Assembly: GCA_910579935.1 (NCBI GenBank)
Contig: CAJTVQ010000022.1
Coordinates: forward strand, 1-62,748
Direction: 5' to 3'
Length of the DNA stretch: 62,748 nt
Origin: an uncultured Lachnospiraceae bacterium
GTDB taxonomy: Bacteria; Bacillota; Clostridia; Lachnospirales; Lachnospiraceae
Under the pieces are notes generated by a model, which worked only from the letters and a program-made list of their open reading frames with translations, ran no database searches and was not told the DNA's origin. A program made the translations under genes and the position numbers. The first letter of the stretch is position 1; every line of letters starts with the position of its first letter. Below are positions 35,994 through 44,859 of the stretch, one piece after another.

Positions 35994-37442
35994 ATGTTCA
36001 GATTTGAAAGATCAACTCCCGAAGAAACAGGCATTCCCAGCAAATGCATCTCCCATTTCCTTCACCGTCTTGAGACGCACGAAATCCCCATGCACAGTTT
36101 CCTTCTGCTGCACCGGGACAGACTGATCGCCGAGGGCTATTACGCCCCCTGCCAGGCGGATACCCTGCACCGCATGTTTTCCATCAGCAAAAGCTTTACC
36201 TCCATTGCGGTCGCGCTTCTCGCCGAAGAAGGAAAGCTTTCCCTCTCCGACCGGATCACGGAACATTTCCCCGATAAAACGCCGGAAGATGTCCATCCAT
36301 GGATCGCCTCCATGACCATACGGGATATGCTGATGATGCGCACCTGCCATGCATCCACCACCTATAAACTGGATATGACAAAAGACTGGGTAGAAAGTTT
36401 TTTCACCACGCCGCCCACCCACCCGGCCGGCCGGCTGTTCCACTACGACACCTCTTCGGCGCACACCTTATGTGCACTCGTGGAACGCTTAAGCGGCATG
36501 CCCATGTTAGACTATCTGAAAGAAAAACTCTCTCCTTTGGAATTTTCCGCCGCCTCCTATATGGTGACGGACCCTTTCGGCGTCTCTTTAGGAGGCAGCG
36601 GATTAGTCGCAACTTCCATGGATCTGCTGAAATTCGGCTATCTCATTGCACACAAAGGAAATATCGGCAAAGCGCAGCTGGTACCTGCCTCCTACATCGA
36701 AACAGCCACCTCTCATCTCACGGACACCTGTGTCACCGCGCCGCTGCCGAGCGAAGCATGCGGCTACGGCTATCAGTTCTGGAGGAACCAGAAAAACGGA
36801 TATACCTGTTACGGCATGGGCGGCCAGCTGATCATCTTCCTTCCCGGCCATGACCTCATCTGCGTCACGACCGCCGACACCCAGGGCATCGGAGGCGGCA
36901 ATCAGGTAATATATGATGCGCTTTACGAAGAAATCCTTCCATACATATCGGATTCTCCCCTGCCCCCGCAGGACGAAGACTGCGCCATGCTCCTAAAACA
37001 GCTGTCCTGCTTAAAGATCGATCCGGTAAAGGGAAGCGCTTCTTCTCCCGTTACGGATCTGGTATCGGGCAAAACCTTCCATGCCGCCGGAAACCCTCCC
37101 GGATTTTCCAGTCTGCAGCTGACCCTTTCGGACGACAGCGGCATCCTGTCCTTTACACTGAACGGAAAAGAATACTCCCTCCCTTTCGGCATCGGGAAAC
37201 TCCTTACCGGCACTTTCCCCGTTTACAGCTTTCACTGCGCCGCCAGCGGCGCATGGCTTGCGGACCACACCTTCTATCTCAAAGTCCATATCATTGATTC
37301 CGTCGTAGGCAGCGTCCGCTTCCAATTCAGCTTCCACGAAGACGGCGGACATACGGACCTCACCCTTTTTATGAAAAAACAGGAAGAGAGTCTGCTAAAT
37401 GAATTCAACGGACATCTTTACTTTACGACTTTAGTATGTTAA
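35994..37442 (+). CDS. serine hydrolase (class C beta-lactamase family)
   Basis: A 482-aa protein with the penicillin-binding-like fold. The catalytic S-x-x-K motif is Ser63-Ile-Ser-Lys66 (MFSISKSFTS), and the tyrosine motif is near FHYDTSSAH (Tyr-Asp-Thr in place of Tyr-x-Asn). A C-terminal domain of about 140 residues follows the catalytic domain. There is no signal peptide, so a cytoplasmic esterase or amidase role is likelier than cell-wall or antibiotic hydrolysis. GCGAGG precedes the start. A separate gene lies 61 bases downstream. Confidence 0.88.
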   Translation: MFRFERSTPEETGIPSKCISHFLHRLETHEIPMHSFLLLHRDRLIAEGYYAPCQADTLHRMFSISKSFTSIAVALLAEEGKLSLSDRITEHFPDKTPEDVHPWIASMTIRDMLMMRTCHASTTYKLDMTKDWVESFFTTPPTHPAGRLFHYDTSSAHTLCALVERLSGMPMLDYLKEKLSPLEFSAASYMVTDPFGVSLGGSGLVATSMDLLKFGYLIAHKGNIGKAQLVPASYIETATSHLTDTCVTAPLPSEACGYGYQFWRNQKNGYTCYGMGGQLIIFLPGHDLICVTTADTQGIGGGNQVIYDALYEEILPYISDSPLPPQDEDCAMLLKQLSCLKIDPVKGSASSPVTDLVSGKTFHAAGNPPGFSSLQLTLSDDSGILSFTLNGKEYSLPFGIGKLLTGTFPVYSFHCAASGAWLADHTFYLKVHIIDSVVGSVRFQFSFHEDGGHTDLTLFMKKQEESLLNEFNGHLYFTTLVC

Positions 37443-37503
37443 AATAAAATCATACATAACGGTAAAGTTTTAACGCATAAAAGCATACGGAGGTATCGGG
37501 AAT

Positions 37504-37794
37504 ATGAACAAAAAAATACGGACAAACGCCGTAGACCATTTATTTGAAGCGGTTCTTTGTCTGAAAGACAAAGAAGAATGCTACAGTTTCTTTGAAGATT
37601 TGTGCACGGTCAATGAAATATTGTCCCTTTCCCAACGTTTTGAGGTAGCTTCCATGCTGCGGAACCACAACACATATCTGGAAATCGCCGAAAAGACCGG
37701 AGCCTCCACTGCCACGATCAGCAGGGTAAACCGTTCGCTGAATTACGGAAACGACGGCTATGAGATGGTATTCGGCCGAATGGATGCCGAATAA
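37504..37794 (+). CDS. YerC/YecD-type TrpR-related DNA-binding protein
   Basis: A 96-aa all-helical protein matching the YerC/YecD branch of the Trp repressor superfamily. The helix-turn-helix is visible (TYLEIAEKTGASTATISRVNRSLNYG, about 58-83). These proteins are widespread in Firmicutes and do not necessarily bind tryptophan; targets are unknown here. GGAGG precedes the ATG, and a clear terminator follows at 37806-37853. Confidence 0.92.
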   Translation: MNKKIRTNAVDHLFEAVLCLKDKEECYSFFEDLCTVNEILSLSQRFEVASMLRNHNTYLEIAEKTGASTATISRVNRSLNYGNDGYEMVFGRMDAE

Positions 37795-37805
37795 CCAGTT
37801 TATCA

Positions 37806-37853
37806 AAAAATCCCTGGCAATGGTACAAATCAGTACCCTGCCAGGGATTTTTA
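37806..37853. terminator. rho-independent terminator between convergent genes
   Basis: AATCCCTGGCA and TGCCAGGGATT pair around a 19-base loop and are followed by TTTTTA on the plus strand. The leading A run gives a T run on the minus strand too. It serves the YerC gene and probably the convergent membrane protein gene. Confidence 0.85.
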
Positions 37854-37901
37854 TTCCCGGAAATCCATGTTCCGTTTCTTCCTGCCGGCGGACGTCCCCT
37901 G

Positions 37902-39551
37902 CTATTCCAACGCCCTGACCGGATGCAGTCCATACCCTTCCGCATACTTCAGTTTCACCATATCTCCCGTCTGGTATCTCACAATGCCGATCAAATCCTG
38001 ATCAGACATATCCAGATCAAAAATATCCTCATTATTTTCCAGACAGATATAATAATGGGTCGTTCCCTCCAGCACGATCGGAACCATGGAAACTATCCTG
38101 CCGGAAGCCTCTTTATACATCTGTGCATTCTCAGACACAATACCGTTGGTATTGAGCAGCTGCGTATAATTACCCTCACACTCCTGCACGGTATCCCCGA
38201 TGGCCACCCACTGGTATTTCTGCACGTTGACCATGGCATATTTCTTTACCAGTCCGGACGCATCCTTCAGCGCCATGAAATAGGTAGGTTCATCCGCAAT
38301 ATTCAAAAGCAGCGGGAAAGTAGCGCGGTATCCGAGATTCTGCACCTGCCCTTCCGCCGAAGACATGGCAGAGTCCTCAATGGCGCCTTCCACCTTATAG
38401 TACCTGGTTTCCATCGTTCTCTGATTCATCAGCACGAATCCTACATTGGATTGGTCGCCGCTCAGGCTGGTCACGCCCGTGTATACCCATACATCGTCTT
38501 CCAATGCAATATAATTGTAACCGTTGGTAGACTGCAGGCAGTCCTTCTGTCCCAAAACAGAGTTAAAGTATCCGTTCTTTAAAATTCCCGAATAGTCATA
38601 CAACTGAATCAGCAGTTCCGCCGAATATACTTTATCAACCCACTGCGGCACATCTTCCACCGCATAATCGGTACACTCTCCGGTAACGGCGTTGCAAAGG
38701 ACTACCCTTCCCACTGTCTGTCCTCCAAACAGGCCGATATTGAATTTCTTTACCGGACATACCCAGTAAGGAATTCCCTCTTCGTCAATTTCAAAGAAAA
38801 TCTGGTCGTCAAAAATATAGGTAGGGAATCTGAACCGCAGATGGCGGTACAAATTCCGGTTAAAATACTCCGATTTGGAATATTTGAATCCTTCCTCCAG
38901 TTTCACGCATTCCGTATCCTGCGTTGCCATATTGATAAGGATATAGGCCGGAAGCCCTTCCTTCTGATTGGTCAGCCACTTAATCGGACTGGCATACATC
39001 AGGGGCGCCACACGCACCGGCACGCCCTGATAATTAATCTGGGTATAATCGTTCGCCACCTCGAACTGGGATACCATATCCACCAGACTGCCGAGTTTCC
39101 GGTTTCCCAAAAGAGCCGCCGAATCCTTATCCAAAAGCGGAATCGTCCGGTAATCCACCTCCTTGATGTCCTCCGTAAATTCCCGCTCTTCTATCGTCAG
39201 CAGCGCCTGATACTTCTTTGCATTGATAATCGGCGACGAAAGCAGGCTTCCCACTGCATATACCGCAACCACAAGCAGCAGCAGGATTCCCAGCGCCTTT
39301 ATCACCTTATTATCCTTCAGTCCATAGGTATTGAATTTAATGCCGAACTTTTCCGATATCTCCGATTCCACGTATTCACGGCTGGCTGTCCTGATTCCGT
39401 ACACCACGATGACCACCGCAAGGACCGTGATGATAAAAAACCAGAAACCTGCCGAATGAACGTTGATGGCAGGCAGTGAAATATAATAATAAATGCCTGC
39501 TGCCGCAGCTGCCAGTAACAAAATCACCAGATTCCGAATCCATTTTTTCAT
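37902..39551 (-). CDS. large conserved membrane protein (549 aa)
   Basis: The start at 39551 (MKKWIRNLVILLL) is chosen; the frame stays open further upstream but that part reads through a hairpin element and a decayed gene. Three hydrophobic helices lie near residues 7-25, 35-57 and 85-107. About 440 hydrophilic residues follow, with no motif I can name; segments such as VSQFEVANDYTQINYQGVPV and IPYWVCPVKKFNIGLFGG look strongly constrained. Lachnospiraceae carry close relatives of unknown function, from memory. The topology suggests an anchored extracytoplasmic or cytoplasmic domain. AGAGGA precedes the start at about 11 bases. Confidence 0.8.
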   Translation of the reverse strand: MKKWIRNLVILLLAAAAAGIYYYISLPAINVHSAGFWFFIITVLAVVIVVYGIRTASREYVESEISEKFGIKFNTYGLKDNKVIKALGILLLLVVAVYAVGSLLSSPIINAKKYQALLTIEEREFTEDIKEVDYRTIPLLDKDSAALLGNRKLGSLVDMVSQFEVANDYTQINYQGVPVRVAPLMYASPIKWLTNQKEGLPAYILINMATQDTECVKLEEGFKYSKSEYFNRNLYRHLRFRFPTYIFDDQIFFEIDEEGIPYWVCPVKKFNIGLFGGQTVGRVVLCNAVTGECTDYAVEDVPQWVDKVYSAELLIQLYDYSGILKNGYFNSVLGQKDCLQSTNGYNYIALEDDVWVYTGVTSLSGDQSNVGFVLMNQRTMETRYYKVEGAIEDSAMSSAEGQVQNLGYRATFPLLLNIADEPTYFMALKDASGLVKKYAMVNVQKYQWVAIGDTVQECEGNYTQLLNTNGIVSENAQMYKEASGRIVSMVPIVLEGTTHYYICLENNEDIFDLDMSDQDLIGIVRYQTGDMVKLKYAEGYGLHPVRALE

Positions 39552-39596
39552 AATTTGCTGTTTCCTCTCCGTTCTATTTATTCCCGTGAGCAACGA

Positions 39597-39669
39597 GCCA
39601 AGTGACTGCTTGCATTTGGCGACTGCCGCGAGGGTCAACACCCCCGTTGTTTGCAGCGGGGTTGTTGAC
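39597..39669. repeat. tandem hairpin element upstream of membrane protein gene
   Basis: Two adjacent stem-loops are visible. GCCAAGTG (39597-39604) pairs with CATTTGGC (39613-39620), with one wobble pair. GTCAACACCCCCG (39634-39646) pairs with CGGGGTTGTTGAC (39657-39669), with one wobble pair. The block separates the decayed XRE gene from the 549-aa membrane protein. It could be a dispersed repeat, a leader RNA or a terminator; the stretch 39552-39891 otherwise holds only broken coding fragments. Confidence 0.5.
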
Positions 39670-39891
39670 TTTTCCATATTTTTCATAAAAAACCAATTCC
39701 AATCGTATCCGCAAGGATCATTTCCAGGGCCGGAGCAAGGATCAGAGATGCCCTTGCGCCGATATACCGTTTGAAAACTCTTTCTGCAGTTCGCTGATAT
39801 AAGGTTTCCTCTATGAAATGATGGATTTTCCCCATACCCAGTCTGCCACAGTTCCTTATTACAGTCTGCATTTTCAGCTTTCGTCAAAAAA

Positions 39892-40080
39892 TCATAATAA
39901 TTTATTTTCCTGCCGTTCAGTTTTACGGCAGAAGTCGGAAACTGAAACACTCTCCGAACACTTTTCCAGCCTGGTTTTCCCGCTGCAGATATCATTCAGC
40001 GTTGCATGCGGCACCCCCGACACCACCGCAAGCCGGTATTTTGTCATGTTTCTTTTAGCCAGTAAATCCTCTATCATCAT
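39892..40080 (-). pseudogene. truncated XRE-type regulator
   Basis: The first 40 residues form a typical XRE helix-turn-helix (EDLLAKRNMTKYRLAVVSG, then VPHATLNDICSGKTRLEKC). The usual continuation of the domain (ADTVYKLAKALGV-like) is replaced by an unrelated Ser-rich tail that stops after 62 residues. Neighbouring frames down to about 39680 carry short protein-like fragments but no intact partner. I infer a gene broken by frameshift or rearrangement. It keeps a good promoter (40180-40208). Confidence 0.55.
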
Positions 40081-40179
40081 TTTCCGTTAATTCACCTGAT
40101 TCTGATCACACGTACTTATTCTTCATCCGCCTCGTTGACTGCCACGCGAAAAAATACTTCCGCTTCCACTCTTACGCCT

Positions 40180-40208
40180 ATTATATCGTCATGCCGAAAT
40201 AATAGCAA
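40180..40208 (-). promoter_or_regulatory. promoter ahead of truncated XRE gene
   Basis: On the minus strand TTGCTA (40203-40208) and TATAAT (40180-40185) are separated by 17 bases. The start codon of the XRE remnant is 100 bases further. Otherwise nothing else is evident in the 349-base gap between 40081 and 40429. Confidence 0.65.
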
Positions 40209-40429
40209 GAAAATCAGCATAAGTTCATAAAAAGTTTATAGCAGCTCCACTGAATTGTCTGGTGATGAGAGCGGATGCCCCTGCCGGTTTGCTTTGATGT
40301 TTTTTGTTTGCCGGTTTTCATGCACTTATTCCGGTGGATTTTTTAGGCAGAAGCAAAGTTTTCTCCAGGCCGCAGCGGCATCCCTGCACAACAGCATAAA
40401 TGCTGTGGCTGGAGCGTTGCCCCTCACCT

Positions 40430-42109
40430 TCATCCGCCCCAATAACTATCCTCCTCATAAAACCTGTAATATTCCTCCGGATACTCCGTTTTCTCCCCCG
40501 GCACATCCGCCACGGTAAAACTTTTCGTCTCCACTTCTCCGTTATCCCCATATATTTCTTCGGTCCACTGCCATACTTCCGCTCCCTCCGGCGTCTGTAC
40601 ATCCTCCCGCCCTTCCCCCCGGAGCAGTTCCTCCGTCATCGTGCTTTTGCATACAAATTCACCGTTTTCATACCTGAAGATCGCCCAGCTGTGGGAAGCC
40701 GCCCAATTCCGCCAGCTGCTCCTCACCAGCTTATGTTCCCCGTCCACGCCGGGATTCATAATACCCCCATAAGATTCCGAAAAAACATATTCCCCCTGCA
40801 TTTTGTCCCAAATCCATCCATACTCATAATGCGCTCCCTGATTCCCAAAGCTTCCCTGATCCAGGACAATGTCCTTCACTCCGTCAAAATTAATATCCAT
40901 TAACCGAAAGCGATCACTCTGATAGTCCCCAAACACCCTGTGCTCCGAATCGATACATTCCGGGGCCAGTAAAGTGACCGCATCTCCATCTGTCACCCGT
41001 AAAAACGTCCTGACATTATACATCGCAGGCCCGTATTCCTCCTTCCTTTCGTACGGGGCCCGCACGGAAAAGCATTCCACCTTTCTCCCTTCATCCATAC
41101 ACCTCTGATAAATGGCAAGAAAATTCCCGTCCTCCTCTTCTTCTTCCTTCCAGTCAAAATACGCATCCCATTCCGGATTGATGATCACCCCGCCGTCCGG
41201 ATAAATACTCTCTTCAAAGTCCGCCACTTCCTGACAGAAGCGCAGCCGCAGCCCCAGTTCCTCCTTTTCCAGCAACGGCGCCAGATCCCTCTCATCCACC
41301 ACGGCTCCCGTCACTTTTTCGAGGGCAGGAAGCACATTTACAAATGACAGATCCGTCCTTTGATCCACCACGCCCGCCAGTTCCCGCAGCTTCATTCCTT
41401 CCAGCTTTTCCGCATCCAGCGCCCGTATCCGGCTGTCGCCCACATCCAGATATTCCAGTTCCTTACATCCGGCTGCCTCATCCAGCCAGAAAATCGTTCC
41501 GGCTTTTACTCTGCTGTCTTTGAAGCACACCAGCTCCTCTACCCCGGATCCCTGCATACATGCCAGCAGGTTCGTATATCTTGCGGTCGCATGGGAAAGA
41601 AAGGACACACGCCTGATATTATCCGGAAACGCCTTCCCCTCCGGAAGCCGTCCCGTTACATCCGTCACCTCAAACTCCAATTCCTCCGTTCCCGTAAAAC
41701 AGGGCAGCACACTTGCCGGCACTGTATGTCCTTCCGAGCTGCAGATCCGTACCGTCTGCCTTAAATCCCCCAGCCCTTTCAGCTGTTCTTCCGTCCAGCC
41801 TTCCAGATCCGGCGTAAATTCCACATTCCACTGGTATACATTTTCCAACCGGAAATAAGTCCGTAACACATCCAGTTCTTCTCCACTGTGAACCCCGACC
41901 ACTCCGGTCAGCTCTAACTCACCCTTCCGCGCTTCCAGTTCTTCCTCATACAAAGGACGGTCTTCTTCTTTCCCAAGCTGAAGACAGATCCGTTGCATCA
42001 TGCTTTCATCTTCAAAAACAATCTCTTTCCCTTCCGCCCTGCCGTCAGATCCGCAAACAGCAAACAAAAGCGCAAATACGGCAATTCCCATCTGTTTTCT
42101 AAACTTCAT
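40430..42109 (-). CDS. exported leucine-rich-like protein
   Basis: A 559-aa protein starting at 42109 (MKFRKQMGIAVFALLFAVCG), where GGAGGG is well placed; an upstream in-frame start at 42151 has no site. The N-terminal signal peptide predicts export, and a Cys after it does not fit a clean lipobox. The middle (about 100-300) has irregular leucine-rich-repeat character (ELEYLDVGDSRIRALD, MKLRELAGVVD). The C-terminal part contains an integrin-like calcium loop pattern (LMDINFDGVKDIVLDQG), as in VCBS/FG-GAP repeats. It is very acidic. No enzymatic motif is visible; a surface binding or sensing role is possible. Four phased repeats lie upstream. Confidence 0.75.
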   Translation of the reverse strand: MKFRKQMGIAVFALLFAVCGSDGRAEGKEIVFEDESMMQRICLQLGKEEDRPLYEEELEARKGELELTGVVGVHSGEELDVLRTYFRLENVYQWNVEFTPDLEGWTEEQLKGLGDLRQTVRICSSEGHTVPASVLPCFTGTEELEFEVTDVTGRLPEGKAFPDNIRRVSFLSHATARYTNLLACMQGSGVEELVCFKDSRVKAGTIFWLDEAAGCKELEYLDVGDSRIRALDAEKLEGMKLRELAGVVDQRTDLSFVNVLPALEKVTGAVVDERDLAPLLEKEELGLRLRFCQEVADFEESIYPDGGVIINPEWDAYFDWKEEEEEDGNFLAIYQRCMDEGRKVECFSVRAPYERKEEYGPAMYNVRTFLRVTDGDAVTLLAPECIDSEHRVFGDYQSDRFRLMDINFDGVKDIVLDQGSFGNQGAHYEYGWIWDKMQGEYVFSESYGGIMNPGVDGEHKLVRSSWRNWAASHSWAIFRYENGEFVCKSTMTEELLRGEGREDVQTPEGAEVWQWTEEIYGDNGEVETKSFTVADVPGEKTEYPEEYYRFYEEDSYWGG

Positions 42110-42167
42110 ACGGTTTTCCCTCCCAAAGCCGGCTTCCTCCCACCTGTTCATACCATATCACCTGTCT

Positions 42168-42206
42168 GCATCAGAGTGCCATCATATTTGCATCATACTT
42201 GCATCA
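42168..42206 (-). promoter_or_regulatory. four direct repeats with 11-bp period
   Basis: On the plus strand GCATCA, CCATCA, GCATCA and GCATCA start at 42168, 42179, 42190 and 42201, exactly 11 bases apart (6-N5-6). On the minus strand they read TGATGC and lie about 60-97 bases upstream of the exported protein start. PhoB/PhoP/OmpR-type regulators bind such 11-bp phased direct repeats. A transcription factor site is inferred. Confidence 0.6.
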
Positions 42207-42297
42207 TTTTCTTCCCGCCTCCCCGCAAAGTTCCTTAGTTAAGTGAAAGCGGAAGCCCCCGGTTCAGGGCTTCGGGAAACGCACCTGTACACGGAAA

Positions 42298-42337
42298 AAC
42301 AGAATGCCAAATCCCCCAACACGGCATTCTGTCTTCT
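42298..42337 (-). terminator. terminator of EF-G-like gene
   Basis: CAGAATGCC and GGCATTCTG form a 9-base stem. On the minus strand the stem is followed by TTTTTCC. It lies about 90 bases after the EF-G-like stop codon. The intervening AT-rich bases contain a near-perfect 20-base direct repeat (about 42361-42381 and 42385-42404). Confidence 0.85.
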
Positions 42338-42425
42338 TACCTTCCTCTAAAAAAGTTCATTTATATGGCAAAACTATATAATTTATATGATAAAACTATA
42401 TAAATCATAGTTTTTCCCGCTGAAA

Positions 42426-44513
42426 CTACTCGTCGCTGCCTTCCGCAACCTTAGCCGCCCTTGCAGCCACTTCTTTCTCCTGTACGTCCCCCGGCGCCTG
42501 CTCATACCGTGCAAATTCATAGGAATAAGTTCCCCTGCCGCCTGTCATGGAACGCAGGTCCGTACAGTAACCGAACAGCCCCGTCATCGGGATATCCGCT
42601 TCTATCACCTGTTTGCCTCCGACCGGATTCATGCCGAGCACCCTGCCCCTTCTCTTATTCAGGTCGCCCATGACATCTCCCGTATAAGCATCCGGCACCG
42701 TTACTTTCAGGGAAGCGATCGGCTCTAAGAGTACCGGATGGGCATCCATAAAGCCCTTCTTAAACGCCTGAATGGTCGCCATCTTAAATGCCATTTCCGA
42801 AGAATCCACCGGATGATAGGAACCGTCATACAAAACGGCTTTAACGCCGACTACCGGATATGCCGCCAGGGGGCCTTTTAAAACGGACTCCTGAAGTCCC
42901 TTCTCCACTGCCGGGAAGAAGTTCTTCGGAACCGCACCGCCTACTACCTCCTGCGCGAATTCAAAAGCTTTATCCAGCTCGCCGAGCGGTGAAAAACGCA
43001 TCTTTACATGGCCGTATTGTCCATGGCCGCCGGACTGCTTTTTATATTTGTATTCCACATCGGAATTTTTCTTAATTGTCTCACGGAACGCTACTTTCGG
43101 CTGGGTCAGTTCCACTTCCACTTTATATTCATTCTTCAGCCTGCTTGCGATAACATCCAAATGCAGGTCACCCATACCGTAAAGCAGTGTCTGTCTGTTC
43201 TCCGCATCATTCACTACCTTTAATGTCTGGTCTTCATGCGCCATCTTCTGAAGAGACTGGGATATCTTATCAATATCACCCTTGTTCTTCGCCCGGTAGC
43301 GCATATAAGTATAAGGGGTGGAAATCTCGGTTTTTCCATATTTGATCGTAGTTGCTTTCGTAGACAGCGTATCTCCTGTCCTTGCCGCCGTCAGCTTGGC
43401 GATCGCCCCGATATCTCCTGCATGGAGCTCCTTGATCTCGGAAGGCTTGCTTCCCTGCAGGATATACAGCTTACTCACTTTCTCTTCCACATCCTTATCA
43501 CTGTTGAAGATCATATCATCCGCTTTCAGAACGCCGGAGCATACCTTTATCAGAGAATATTTCCCGATAAACGGATCCACAATGGTCTTAAAGATATAGG
43601 CGGATTTTGCCTTCGCGAAATCAAAGTTCGCCTGGAAAATTTCATTTGTTTTCAGATTAATGCCCGCAATCTCCTTGTTCTCCGGACTGGGCATATATTT
43701 CACGATATCGTCCAGCAGTGTATAAATACCCTGGCATAACAGACTGGATCCCATCGTCATGGGAACAATGGTGCCGTCGATGACATTGGTACGCATCGCC
43801 GCCCGGATCTCCGCCTCGGAGAAGGTCTCCCCGCCAAAGTACCGCTCCATGAATTCTTCGCTGGTTTCCGCCACCGCCTCTAACAGCGTATCCCTGCACA
43901 ACTGCAGATTCGCCTTGCTGTATTCCGGCACTTCGCAATCTACCACTTCTTTTCCCTGCCATCTGTGTCCGGTCTCGGTAACGACATTGACATATCCCAC
44001 GAACTTCTCGTTTTCCCTGATGGGCAGATGGAACGGAGCCATTTTCTTTCCGTAAGCAGCCGTCATATCCTCCACGACCTGACGGAACGAAGCGTTGTCT
44101 ACGTCCATATCCGTTACAAATACAAAGCGGGGCAGTTTATATTTCTCACAGAGTTCCCATGCCTTTTCCGTCCCCACTTCCATGCCGGCCTTGCCGGATA
44201 CGACGATGATCGCAGCGTCTGCAGCGCTCACCGCTTCTTCCACTTCTCCTACAAAATCAAAGAAACCGGGGGTATCGAGAATATTTATCTTAACGCCTTC
44301 CCACTCAATCGGCACGACTGACGTGGAAATGGAAATCTGTCTTTTCTGTTCTTCTTTTCCGAAATCACTCACTGTATTTCCGTCGGATATTTTTCCCATT
44401 CTGGATGTAATACCCGACAAATATGCCATCGCCTCTACCAGACTCGTCTTCCCGCATCCTCCATGACCGAGCAAAACTACATTTCTAATCTTGTCAGTTG
44501 TATAAACATTCAT
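42426..44513 (-). CDS. elongation factor G-like GTPase (EF-G paralogue)
   Basis: A 695-aa translational GTPase with EF-G domains I-V in order. The P-loop is GHGGCGKTSL (16-25) instead of the AHIDAGKTT of canonical EF-G. Switch II is DTPGFFDF, and the G4 motif reads VTDMDVDN instead of NKMD. The domain IV segment GGHGQYGHVKMRFSPL and domain V are kept. This combination marks the clostridial EF-G-like paralogue group, not the main FusA. Its altered G4 may change nucleotide specificity. It stands alone with a GGAGG site and its own terminator, not in the str operon. Roles in ribosome recycling or stress have been proposed for EF-G paralogues; here that is inference. Confidence 0.9.
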   Translation of the reverse strand: MNVYTTDKIRNVVLLGHGGCGKTSLVEAMAYLSGITSRMGKISDGNTVSDFGKEEQKRQISISTSVVPIEWEGVKINILDTPGFFDFVGEVEEAVSAADAAIIVVSGKAGMEVGTEKAWELCEKYKLPRFVFVTDMDVDNASFRQVVEDMTAAYGKKMAPFHLPIRENEKFVGYVNVVTETGHRWQGKEVVDCEVPEYSKANLQLCRDTLLEAVAETSEEFMERYFGGETFSEAEIRAAMRTNVIDGTIVPMTMGSSLLCQGIYTLLDDIVKYMPSPENKEIAGINLKTNEIFQANFDFAKAKSAYIFKTIVDPFIGKYSLIKVCSGVLKADDMIFNSDKDVEEKVSKLYILQGSKPSEIKELHAGDIGAIAKLTAARTGDTLSTKATTIKYGKTEISTPYTYMRYRAKNKGDIDKISQSLQKMAHEDQTLKVVNDAENRQTLLYGMGDLHLDVIASRLKNEYKVEVELTQPKVAFRETIKKNSDVEYKYKKQSGGHGQYGHVKMRFSPLGELDKAFEFAQEVVGGAVPKNFFPAVEKGLQESVLKGPLAAYPVVGVKAVLYDGSYHPVDSSEMAFKMATIQAFKKGFMDAHPVLLEPIASLKVTVPDAYTGDVMGDLNKRRGRVLGMNPVGGKQVIEADIPMTGLFGYCTDLRSMTGGRGTYSYEFARYEQAPGDVQEKEVAARAAKVAEGSDE

Positions 44514-44756
44514 ATCAAATCCTCCGCTTTCTGCTGTTTTTGGGTATTATGCCTAGTGCTTTACTGCGTAAACAGCAATAGTTTCAAGAACCCATGCGTC
44601 TATTTTACTAAAACTTTCTGAATTTTACAAGCGGATTTGAACAATTTGCACATTCTTTTTAAATTTTTAAGAATGGCAGAAAATGATGCAGACCGTGGCA
44701 GCATGGCGGCAGCTAGAAACCGAAAATTGATTTCCGCGTAGCAGCGGCTGAGAGTA

Positions 44757-44785
44757 TTGACTTTCACGCGTTGACGCGTTATACT
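44757..44785 (+). promoter_or_regulatory. promoter of the aromatic amino acid operon
   Basis: TTGACT (44757-44762) and TATACT (44780-44785) with a 17-base spacer. The spacer holds two ACGCGT copies separated by TG (44766-44779), a possible regulator site. No ORF is evident between 44514 and 44859. Confidence 0.75.
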
Positions 44786-44792
44786 GTGACTG

Positions 44793-44816
44793 TGCATGTA
44801 GCAGATCTTACATGCA
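44793..44816 (+). promoter_or_regulatory. inverted repeat in the aro leader
   Basis: TGCATGTA (44793-44800) and TACATGCA (44809-44816) are perfect 8-base arms. They start about 8 bases after the -10 box, so the site may be an operator or a 5' mRNA hairpin. There is no T run or leader peptide, so attenuation is not supported. Confidence 0.5.
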
Positions 44817-44859
44817 GCAGGTATGAATAAAGGAAACACACAGAAGCGAGGTACAGATT

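Noticed and set aside
39552..39995. N-terminal extension of the 549-aa membrane protein to 697 residues
   Set aside because: The extension reads through hairpins and broken gene fragments; a signal-like start with a ribosome site exists at 39551.
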